Of a stretch of 64,000 bases of DNA, positions 45,115 through 54,685 are shown piece by piece. Position numbers and translations under genes: made by a program. Each line of letters begins with the position of its first letter. The first letter of the stretch is position 1. The notes beneath the pieces are model-generated. The model worked only from the letters and a program-made list of their open reading frames with translations. It did not search any database and had not been told where the DNA came from. Source of the DNA: Whitmania pigra (lineage: Eukaryota > Annelida > Clitellata > Hirudinida > Haemopidae). The stretch spans positions 1-64,000 of the forward strand of contig JAJTWR010000097.1 of assembly GCA_021613335.1 (NCBI GenBank). The letters are read 5' to 3'.

Positions 45115-47424
45115 TAGAGTAAATAACTTAGCGATTTTATTAAGTTATTTATTAACTTGGGATGTACCTGTTTACGGACACAAAAACCGGTATCCGGAAA
45201 ATGATTTCTTGTGATTTAAGTTACGTGATGATATTTTGAGCACTAACCTCATTAAGAAGTTAACTCTTTTTAATTTTGTTTAATTACTGCCTAATTTCAT
45301 AACGCTCAGAAATGTGTCTTTCAAATGTGTATTACAACGACAGTGGTCGTTGATCGACCATTAAGTTGTGTCAGAAAAAAATAGTTAATTTCAGTTATTT
45401 CCTTCCAATTATATCCAATAACCACCGAGGTTGCTTAATGAATTTACCAAATCACAAAATTTAATTTTTTTGTTAAATGTACGGCAATATTTCAAAAAGA
45501 ACAGTTATTTTTAAAAATTGTGTATGTCTTCATAAAATATTTGTAATAACTAAAGTTATTAAAATTATTATTACAATGAAAATAATTTTATTTTATCGCT
45601 GTCAAATTATTTCACCAACAGCAGACAAATATCTTTCACCGACACCTTTCATCATGCTCAAGTCAAGCCCGTCTTCATTCATAAGAAACAATTAAAAGAA
45701 AGAAAACAAAACAGGGGCACTAACCACTATTTTCACAAAATCAATTTGATAAGAATAGACAAATTGTTAGCAGTGACAAACAGCCCGAGGCTAAATCTCT
45801 TTATTAAAGATGCAGAGATCTGCATGATAATCTTCGGCAAACAAATTTTCTGCCTGACTTGCAAACATTTCCTAAACAGACAACAGCTTCTGCTACTTAA
45901 ATTGTTTTATAAAACCAAAGTCCTTTCTAGGGATAGTTGGATGCGTTCATCATTTTTTTTATATTTAAATTTCATTATGTTTCAATAGTTTTCTGTAATA
46001 CTGTACATTTTAGCGAAAATTTAATTAATATCCTGGAACACAATAACTTAAGAGAAGATTATTATTGAACTAATAAATTTCAATTGCTTTTGACCAGTTA
46101 ACTAAATAGTTGCGTGTGATGTCTTTATGTATTTGTGCAATTAGGATTGGCTACTTAGTGTGTTGTCAGGTTTGTGGACTTTCGATTCTCATTATTTACA
46201 GGCGTCATATTTATTTAGCAGATTTGGTTGATATTTCACTGCACATTATATTTATGCGAAACAAAGAAAAACAAAGGCACTATTTTCATGAATTCAATTT
46301 GATAAGAATAGACAAATTGTTCGCAGTGACAAACGGCACGAGGCTAATTTACCAATGACGATGAGATCCGCCTGAATATCTTCAGCAAACAAATTTCTGC
46401 ATGACTTGCAATCATTTTCAGAGCAAATATTGAGTTATTTAGATATGTTATTTGACCAAAGCTTTTTTCTTGTGGTAGTTTTAAGTTGTAGAAGTTCATG
46501 AGTCGATAAAATGATCCTACGCAAATTTGTGGAAGAAAGTAATTTGTTTGAATAACATTTGAGAATGACTTAAGCACGAATTAATATTTCGAGCAAAATT
46601 TAAGGAAAACTTTGTATAGATTCACTAGTGGTCTACAACATGCAAAAAATCGCTTTTACATAATGTGGACTTTACAAACTGCTTCTACTTTGATCATAGC
46701 ACATTGATCACAGATGAGTTGTTTTTAGTTAAGTTTTAGTAATTCCTTATTGGCTGTATCTTCTTGGAGGATGTAATCAACAGTATTGCACTGTTTTAAT
46801 AATAGTTTTAGTTTTGTACGTAATAGTTTATTTCTATGGTTCTTTACGATTTCCTTGAAACTTGGATAGATTCCTTGAAGGGATGGGTCTTCAGATACTA
46901 AACTTAAACTACATAACTTATCATGAATACTTTATTCAATATTCGATTGTTTTGCAAGTTAGAGTCGAAACAGAAAAAAATTAAGTTATTTTGCTAATGT
47001 AAATTTTTAAAGTTTATATATCCAATTATCATATTTTCTGTCAAACTTCTAGCATATTTATTTCATCAAAATATCAGTGGACAAAATGACTCAATGTTAC
47101 AAATTTTATTTCAGATCAGTAAAACCACAATTAGAAACAAAAATTTATGACATGATAACATTTAGACAGAAATTTCATTCTTGATCGAAGACAAGTCAGC
47201 GTGTCAATGATTTCGCTTGAAAAATTCAAAAAAGCTCAAATCTAAACTTCACGTGTGAAAGAAATTAGAGTTGGACATACTGTAATATTGCTGCAAACTC
47301 GTTTATTCAGACAAAATCGGCATCTTGCACTGAAATTCTTACTATCTTGTCTTTTAATTTAACATCTATAAAGCAAGCTTTCACTATCACAATATTCATT
47401 TTAATATTTATTGACCACTAAATA
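44692..47424. other. Intergenic with a diverged 190-bp duplication
   Basis: Sequence at about 45735-45890 (caatttgataagaatagac, aaattgttagcagtgac, ggcaaacaaattttctgc) recurs in diverged form at about 46292-46450. The short open frames on either strand differ and are not supported as genes. An (AAT)n tract is at about 45055-45115. The first few hundred bases should hold the metalloprotease promoter; no core element is resolved. Confidence 0.6.
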
Positions 47425-48860
47425 ATGAATGAAGATATAATGAGTCCAGGCAGTCCAGGTAGATCGATAAAATATTTGAGGATGTTGAAGTTGAGGCGAA
47501 GATCTTCAAATCCAGAAAACAGCACTCTTGGCAATAGATCTTCGATAAAATGGTGAGTCCAACTTCAAAATTTCTCAATGAGATACAAGGACTTTGTTTA
47601 TTGTGACTAAAAAGTTATGCCGAGCAAATAATTTGATAAAAAATTATTCTATTTATCTTTTCAACGGTCATTCCACTTTTACACCCTGCAACGAGCAGCG
47701 TTTCGGTTTAAATAAGTCTTGTGAGTGGGAGAAATAAAAAGCCATAGGCGCCCCCGCATGTAGCTTCTTAAGAATAACACTTACAGGTAACTTCTCAGAC
47801 TTAATCTCATTTACTCGTTCTCACAGTGAAACTTCCTCAAATTCTAAAACGCTTTTTTTGCTAAGTTCGGTAGAAGTATTCAAAATAAGACTATTGCAGA
47901 CGCTTGGCGATTTGAATTTTTAGATGTTTTTGGTCTGCCGCTACAAAGCACACAAAGATTGATGACTTTAATTCAACTTTTGTTAGTTTTAAGTTAGAAT
48001 TCTGAGTTTGTGAGCAGCGGTTATTAGATGAATTTCAGTACCAAAGGGAGTCTAGAGCAGCACATTTTGAAATTTCATCAAGGTATGTTTTATCTGAAAA
48101 TTTTTTTTATTTTCTAAGAAAACTTTTTAAATACGTGCATCTAGAAGTAGATCTGCTGATCTGATGTTCATGTGTTGCTATTATGAAAGACATTTTAATG
48201 CAAAAAACAATCTCAAATGACATGTCCTGAATCTTCCCCAGATTCTTATTTGTTATAAAAGGCACTTGCTGCATCATAACTTTAAGTGTATCAAATTACC
48301 TTAATTCCAAAAATGTGCAGGTGTTGAACCACCATCTAACGACAAAAAGGGTCCTGAGGCATCAGAAAAAGTTAGTGTTGTGGAATGGGACACTTGCCAT
48401 CAAAAACATATGAACGAATCTGCCCCACAAGCCATAAAAGCACCATCTTCTTCACATGAAAAGAGATCTTGGATAGTGAGAAAAAATGTTGAAGTTTGAA
48501 AGTGTTGCAGGTGAAAATTCTGAATAACCTTGGATATGGTGAAACAGTCAATGAAAGCCTCATAGGTGTGCCTAATATTAGTGTAAATGCTATTTTAGCC
48601 AACTTTGTCAATCATTCTAAAAAATCAAATGTGGAGCAGCTAGGCCAAGCTTGAAGCAATCTGTATGTCCATTAAAATAAAAGCTGATCCCTCACTTTTA
48701 GATGCTGCATTAGAGCATTTGAGCACATCTTATTCTTTAATGACAGCTCTAACCCATAACACAGAAATCTCTCAACTAACGCCAATGTATTCATCCTCAG
48801 TCATCGAAAAAGCAAATAAAAAGGCCATCACAAAGATATTTTAATTCCAGCAGAAAAAGA
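47425..48860 (+). pseudogene. Coding-like exons of an unrecognised, possibly BED-finger gene
   Basis: A good start exon at 47425-47552 reads MNEDIMSPGSPGRSIKYL ... NRSSIKW followed by gtgagt. At about 48030-48078, STKGSLEQHILKFHQ precedes gtatgt and looks like the second half of a BED or C2H2 finger. At 48322-48477, VEPPSNDKKGPEASEKVSVV and DTCHQKHMNESAP are open. At 48511-48650, KILNNLGYGETVNESLIGVP and ILANFVNHSKKSNVEQLGQ end in a stop. A last open stretch, 48655-48842, has PSLLDAALEHLSTSYSLM. The frames do not join cleanly and I do not recognise the family. It may be a decayed transposase-derived gene. Part of it (about 48518-48555) recurs at 49801-49835 beside the satellite. Confidence 0.35.
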
Positions 48861-48939
48861 AAACTTGGAAGACCGACCTAAACAACAATGACAGTTCGGA
48901 AAGAAAAAGAAACTTTATATTTCATTCTATTTTACGATG

Positions 48940-49180
48940 TTAGTTTGAAGCATAAGCAAGGCCCAAAACAATGGCAACATGGTATGCTCAAACAAATGGT
49001 AAGACCACCATGGAAAGAGACTGTTTTTATTCAGTGTTAACTTCACCACAGTAACACCAAGTTACATATTGGGCCAATAGCAAGCCACAAATTAATGATG
49101 ATTTAATCTATTTTAAGATGTTAGTTTGAAACATAAGCAAGGCTCACAACAATGGCAACTTTGTACATTTCCTGATGAGT
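48940..49180. repeat. Isolated, degenerate satellite monomers
   Basis: gcaaggcccaaaacaatgg and atggtatgctcaaacaaatgg at about 48955-49010, and a second piece at 49110-49165, match the 194-bp satellite found from 49835 onwards but with more differences. They mark the left fringe of the array. Confidence 0.8.
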
Positions 49181-49834
49181 TTGATAAATAATAGGATGTA
49201 AGTATTGCACAAGTAAATTGTAATTTAGAAGTAGAATGATTATTGCTGACATTATGTATTTTAAAACAGAGGAGGTACTTTAGCTGAATGTCTCCATCAA
49301 CTAGCTGAGGAACAATTGCATAACCAGAATTATGTGACTTGGAATTTGTTTTGTAACTTTTCAATCTACGAATCAAAACAAATCAAAGGATTTCCTAATG
49401 TCAGAAACTTTTGATTGTCATTCTTAGATTGCTGGTCCGTTGTGAGCTGAACATTTTTTCTTGATAGCTTTTTTGTCATATTATACAACTAATATCAGGA
49501 ATGACAGTGGAGAATCAAACTTACAGATTGTTACCAAATACGGTTCGTCAGAGTTTTAGGCACTCGATTGCGTCTAACAAATTATATAAAACGTTTTCAA
49601 AATACGGTTACTAAGTAATAATTGAAATGAGATAAGTAAGAAATGGCGGTAGTAAGCAAAATTTGTAATCAGAGATACTAAGCTTATAAAGTGATGTACC
49701 AAATGAAAAATTAAAAAAGATTTATTTTTGTTCATTTTATTTTAACATTTTATTAACAGTAGTTAAAAAGTAGTTAACTATTTGTAGTTAATAACTACCC
49801 ATCTGAATAACCTTTGATATGGTGAAACAGTCAC

Positions 49835-51417
49835 AGAAACAGTTTGAAAAACTCACACAAGTGGTAAGACCACCAGTAATCATGAAATGTGGCTGTTTGT
49901 TTTTTTTCGGTTTTACTATTAACTTCACCGTAGTAACACCGAGTTACATATTGGGCCAATAGCAAGCCTTAACTAAATGATGTTTCAATCTATTTTAAGA
50001 TGTTAGTTTGAAACATAAGCAAGGCCCACAACAATAGCAACATGGTATGCTCAAACAAATGGTAAGACCACCAGTACCGATGGAAAGTGGCTGTTTTTAT
50101 TCAGTGTTACTATTACCTTCACCGTAGTCAGACCAAGTTACATATTGGGCCAATAGTAAGGCACAACTAAATAATGTTTCAATCTATATTAAGATGATAG
50201 TTTGAAACATAAGCAAGACCCACAACAATGGCAACATGGTATGCTCAAACAAATGGTAAGACCACCAGTAATCATGAAATGTGGCTGTTTTTTTTCGGTG
50301 TTACTATTAACTTCACCGTAGTCAGACCGAGTAACATATTGGGCCAATAGTAAGGCACAACTACATAATGTTTCAATCTATATTAAGATGATAGTTTGAA
50401 ACATAAGCAAGACCCACAACAATGGCAACATGGTATGCTCAAACAAATGGTAAGACCACCAGTAATCATGAAATGTGGCTGTTTTTATTCAGTGTTACTA
50501 TCACCTTCACCGTAGTCAGACCGAGTAACATATTGGGCCAATAGTAAGGCACAACTACATAATGTTTCAATCTATATTAAGATGATAGTTTGAAACATAA
50601 GCAAGACCCACAACAATGGCAACATGGTATGCTCAAACAAATGGTAAGACCACCAGTAATCATGAAATGTGGCTGTTTTTTTTTCAGTGTTACTATTAAC
50701 TTTACCAGTTACACCAAGTTACATATTGGGCCAATAGTAAGGCAACACTAAATAATGTTTCAATCTATATTAAGATGATAGTTTGAAACATAAGCAAGGC
50801 CCACAACAATGGCAACATGGTATGCTCAAACAAATGGTAAGACCACCAGTACTCATGAAATGTGGCTGTTTTTTTTCGGTGTTACTATTAACTTCACGGT
50901 AGTCAGACCGAGTTACATATTGGGCCAATAGCAAGCCACAACTTAATGACGCTTCAATCTATTTTAAGATGTTAGTTTGAAACATAAGCAAGGCCCACAA
51001 CAATGGCAACATGGTATGCTCAAACAAATGGTAAGACCATCAGTACTCATGGAAAGTGGCTGTTTTTATTCAGTGTTGCTATTACCTTCACCGTAGTCAG
51101 ACCGAGTAACATATTGGGCCAATAGCAAGCCACAATGGCAACATGGTGTGCTCAAACAAATGGTAAGACCATCAGTACTCATGGAAAGTGGCTGTTTTTT
51201 TTTCAGTGTTACTATTAACTTTACCAGTTACACCAAGTTACATATTTGGCCAATAGTAAGGCACAACTAAATAATGTTTCAATCTATTTTAAGATGTTAG
51301 TTTGAAACATAAGCAAGGCCCACAACAATGGCAACATGGTATGCTCAAACAAATGGTAAGACCATCAGTACTCATGGAAAGAGGCTGTTTTTATTCAGTG
51401 TTGCTATTACCTTCGCA
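49835..51417. repeat. 194-bp satellite array, left block
   Basis: Monomers spaced 193-194 bp apart, judged from catggtatgctc at about 50041, 50235, 50429, 50623, 50816 and 51010, with one shortened unit (about 132 bp) before the copies at 51142 and 51335. Each monomer has a GTTTCAA...TTTGAAAC inverted repeat around a 17-18 nt loop and the palindrome ATTGGGCCAAT. The block is cut at 51417 by the truncated LTR of the gypsy element. Short open frames are repeat artefacts. Confidence 0.93.
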
Positions 51418-51510
51418 CAGAGTTAGTGAGCGATAGCTCAAGGCTATTTATAGAACATGTTCCATTGTGTTCATGGCGCGCTCCACTCTCATTGGTTCCT
51501 CACCACAACA
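51418..51510 (-). repeat. Truncated 3' LTR of the gypsy element
   Basis: About 93 bp matching the first half of the LTR at 53358-53546 with a few differences. It begins TGTTGTGGTGAGG on the minus strand and retains the TATA-like CTATAAATAGCC. It ends abruptly at 51418 against satellite sequence, so the rest of the LTR is missing. It is preceded by the polypurine tract AGGGGGGAGG at 51511-51520. Confidence 0.85.
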
Positions 51511-53344
51511 CCTCCCCCCTAACAAGTTCGTACTTCTTGGACGCGTCCATCTCCAATCTCTTCGGCGGTCGGCGTCTCCTCTTTGGTCGTGGGGCCTGGT
51601 CTGCTTCGATAAGAACTTCTGTCGTGCTGGGCTCTGTAGCACTCATGTTGTTACCTTCCGGTTGGCTGAGGGGCAGTAGAGGCAGGTTAAAGGTATCCAT
51701 CATGACGTTGAAGGCGTCATCCACTGTCCGAGGTCTCAGCTGATTCGCGTGTGGTTTGACAATCTTGCTGTTGCATCGGACATCATAGAGTACCCTTCCA
51801 AGTCTTCTGATGACCACTCCTGGGGCCCATCGACCTCGTGGATCTTCATACAGCCTCAAGTACACTGTGTCCCCTTCGGCAAACTCCTTGCGATGTACCT
51901 TGCGCGTCTGCTGTGCTTTACCTTTCATCGCTTCCTGTTGTAGATGACTCTGCAACTGTAGATCACTTACCGGAGTCCTCAAATGTCGTCCAATGCAGTT
52001 TTCTGCTGTGGCTCCCTCCCCTCTCAACTTCTGAAAAGTCCTCTTGAAGGTGTCCACAAAACGTTCTGCCTTCTTCATGGAGCATCGGCCCAGTTCCTCC
52101 TTGAAGACCTCTGGGTGTCTGTCGGACAATTCTTGGGACAGACCTCCTACTTCAACTGTTCTCTGTTCCACTTGACAGCAGATGGCGTTGAAGGCCTTCG
52201 CAAATGGTGGCAACTGGTCCAGCCACTCAATGCCCAAAAGCTGGTCCACATCCTTAGCCACAAAGCAGCGACCATGGCCAGTGAACCCTTGGCAGCGGAA
52301 TTGCACATCGAAACAACCAAGTACCTCAATCGGGGTGCCATTTGCAGCTGACAGTGACACTGAAGACTTGTCCAGATCTGGAGCTCCAATCTTCTTCCAT
52401 GTGTCCGTGTTAAAATCGATCTTGGCAAATTTCCTTTTTCCCCTTTTTTGGCTATCATCGATCTTCTTCACTCTCAATTTCTTGGGACAACTCTTTGCCA
52501 GATGAGTTGTCTCGTCACAGATGAAACATCTCCTTACAGTTGAAGGTCGGCCGGGTTCTTTGCTACGGAACTCTGGTCGAGGCTTCCTTCTGCTGTTTCT
52601 CTGGACCACCTGCACAGCACTTGGGACTTCTCCGATGGCACTTGCATCTTTTCTCAGAGTCAGAATGTGTTCGCATTCATTGTTCAAGTCCTCCAGTGTG
52701 CAGTTTGGTTGCAGCTCCAACTTCTGCAGCAACCTTGTTCGGAAGTCGGCATGTGCTTGCATCTTCATACCAGAAATGTAAATCAGGCATTTAAATTGCT
52801 CTTTTGTCAATTCATCTACCCGTGCCAGCTCGCACATTCTGTTGACCTTCGTGGTGTATGCTCTGAAGTTCATGTCCTCAAGCGTAACCCGGAGTGCGTC
52901 ATATCTGCGTCTGAAGATACTATCTTTGTCTCCAAACAACGTCTCCAAGATTGCCTTGACCTCATCATACTTCAGATCCTTTGTTGACCTTGGTCGAATG
53001 TGGTCCCGGAACAGGTTGTACACTTCTGTATCAAGTTTCATCACAAGCACCCTCGCTCTCTCCTCCTCCGACAATCGTGAACCGTGAGTTGCAACTGCAT
53101 CTTCGAAACGTTCGATCCATTTTGTGAACGTGCCTCCATGTTCAGGATCGTAGTTGAAGGTCTGAGTCTTACTGATCATTTCCGTGATCAGTTCTTCGCC
53201 TTGACGATGTGTAGTCGAGAGAAGATTGACCTTCTCCAACAGTTGCAACAAAAGTTCGTCGCGTTTCTTGCTTTCTTCGTCTCGTCGTCGATTTTCTTCC
53301 ATGAACATCGTCATCATAGAAACGAATTTATCTTCGGATCCCAT
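51500..53344 (-). CDS. Ty3/gypsy gag-derived polyprotein with in-frame internal deletions (614 aa)
   Basis: An intact ORF in an LTR retrotransposon. Residues 1-250 are a gag capsid-like region with an N-terminal coiled-coil stretch (MEENRRRDEESKKRDELLL). A CCHC zinc knuckle (CFICDETTHLAKSC) is at 273-286. About 303-395 is protease flanking sequence (TDTWKKIGAPDLDKSS, LLGIEWLDQLPPF), but the DTG catalytic motif is absent. LSDRHPEVFKEELG (405-418), the usual lead-in to reverse transcriptase, is followed directly by the integrase C-terminal region (GRHLRTPVS, FAEGDTVYLRLYEDPRGRWAPG). RT, RNase H and the integrase core are gone, yet the frame stays open and stops inside the 3' LTR. It cannot be autonomous. 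It could produce a capsid-like protein if transcribed. Confidence 0.88.
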   Translation of the reverse strand: MGSEDKFVSMMTMFMEENRRRDEESKKRDELLLQLLEKVNLLSTTHRQGEELITEMISKTQTFNYDPEHGGTFTKWIERFEDAVATHGSRLSEEERARVLVMKLDTEVYNLFRDHIRPRSTKDLKYDEVKAILETLFGDKDSIFRRRYDALRVTLEDMNFRAYTTKVNRMCELARVDELTKEQFKCLIYISGMKMQAHADFRTRLLQKLELQPNCTLEDLNNECEHILTLRKDASAIGEVPSAVQVVQRNSRRKPRPEFRSKEPGRPSTVRRCFICDETTHLAKSCPKKLRVKKIDDSQKRGKRKFAKIDFNTDTWKKIGAPDLDKSSVSLSAANGTPIEVLGCFDVQFRCQGFTGHGRCFVAKDVDQLLGIEWLDQLPPFAKAFNAICCQVEQRTVEVGGLSQELSDRHPEVFKEELGRCSMKKAERFVDTFKRTFQKLRGEGATAENCIGRHLRTPVSDLQLQSHLQQEAMKGKAQQTRKVHRKEFAEGDTVYLRLYEDPRGRWAPGVVIRRLGRVLYDVRCNSKIVKPHANQLRPRTVDDAFNVMMDTFNLPLLPLSQPEGNNMSATEPSTTEVLIEADQAPRPKRRRRPPKRLEMDASKKYELVRGEVLW

Positions 53345-53357
53345 CTCGTCGCCAAAA

Positions 53358-53546
53358 TGTTATATCTCTGAGATCCCGAAGAAAGGCAAGGTTTAACGTA
53401 ACGGTTTATTCACAAGTAAACAACAACTACACACGGTCACTACATGAGCGAGAGAGAGAGAGTGAGTGATAGCTCAAGGCTATTTATAGAACTTGTTCCA
53501 TTGTGTTCATGGCGCGCTCCACTCTCATTGGTTCCTCACCACAACA
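53358..53546 (-). repeat. 5' LTR of the gypsy element (189 bp)
   Basis: On the minus strand it runs from TGTTGTGGTGAGG to GATATAACA (TG...CA). It contains CTATAAATAGCC (TATA-like) and AATAAA (poly(A)-like), in the order expected for U3-R. The ORF start codon at 53344 lies only 13 nt inside the LTR, overlapping the primer-binding region, so the leader is extremely short. Confidence 0.85.
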
Positions 53547-54685
53547 CTTAAGTACATTGACTACAACGTACTTGTACCTGTACTTATAAGTACCTTCAGC
53601 CCCAAGTACTTGTACTTATACTTATAAGTACCTTCAGCCCCAAGTACTTGTACTTATACTTATACTTAAGTACATTTTTGGAGTACTTATGGCAACACTG
53701 CATTTAAAGCTAACTGCCAACTACGTTACTGGCAGTTCAGGTTGGGTCGCCAAAATAAATAAAGACTGTTGTTATTATCGCCGCGTGCAAGAAAACGCTG
53801 CCCATTCGGCCAACCTGCACAAGCAGTCATAACTACTTTCTTAACTGCCAATGAAGTATTTAACTATTTAATAACTCATACTGATAGCGCATGAGACCAT
53901 AAAACAATCTGTCAAGCCATCAAAAGATGGGTTGTGGGTAAGTTATAAAAGTTTGGTATAGTTAATACGATACAATTCAGTCTATAACGAAAAGACTGGA
54001 GATGACGGGGATTGAACCCGTGACCTCTCACATGCGAAGCGAGCGCTCTACCACTGAGCTACATCCCCACAAGATACCATCGCGTATCATAAAATTGCGA
54101 TAAAATTTAAGTTTTGAGCTTCAAAATATCAAGCTTTAATGGTAGGCTGGCGGGAGCATGAAAACATGAGATGTCCTTTCAACTTGTTCCAGGAGAGCGC
54201 AACTTCCAAACGGGAGCAAGAAAACCTTTATTCGATGTCTATGATCGGCCTGATAGTCGTTTGTAACTCAACGTTTGGTCAGGAAATGGCCTCTAGGAAT
54301 TAATAAAGATGGATTAATCGTCAAAAAGATTCCGTGGAAGCATGATGCAAAGACAGTAAGAATAACGAATCTAACTCGACCCCAGGTTTTAATATTATTA
54401 TCAGTGATGGGTACAACATTCTTAAGTTGTAGTTATAGCTAACTGCCAACTACTTCATTACTGGCAGTTTAGGTTGGGTCGCTCAAACGAGACATAATGT
54501 TATTTTTATTATCGCCGCTTGCAAGAACGCTGCCCATTCGGCCATCCTGCACATGCAGTTATAACTACTTTCAGTAGTTAATGCCGATGAAGTATTTAAC
54601 TATTTACGAACTTATATTGATAACGCATGTGCCATAAAACAATCTGTCAAGCCATCAAAGGATGGGTTATGGGTAAGTTATAAAA
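53547..54685. repeat. tRNA-Ala module embedded in the satellite field
   Basis: Contains the 'gtacttata' tract (53547-53695), the 'ggcagttcaggttgggtcgc' flank (53700-53990), a tRNA-Ala gene and then the same 3' spacer seen after 7460 and 10483, up to about 54685, where satellite monomers resume. It is therefore a copy of the 10-kb region module about 43 kb away. No hAT coding fragment is included. Confidence 0.85.
53997..54068 (-). tRNA. tRNA-Ala (anticodon CGC), copy 8
   Basis: 72-nt gene matching copy 3: anticodon CGC, G3:U70, AGGTC variable region, intact boxes A and B, TTTT terminator a few nt downstream. It is isolated from the main cluster and surrounded by satellite and retrotransposon sequence. 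Confidence 0.93.

Larger units (their letters stand above)
51418..53546 (-). mobile_element. Non-autonomous Ty3/gypsy LTR retrotransposon
   Basis: A 2.1-kb element on the minus strand: 5' LTR 53358-53546, primer-binding-type TGGCGACGAG directly after it, one 614-codon ORF, polypurine tract 51511-51520, truncated 3' LTR 51418-51510. The left flank is satellite and the right flank is the 'gtacttata' hAT-tail module. No target-site duplication can be read, which suggests rearrangement at one or both borders. Confidence 0.88.

Noticed and set aside
51426..53371. Plus-strand frames of 64-122 codons
   Set aside because: They are antisense to the 614-codon gypsy ORF and have no features of their own.
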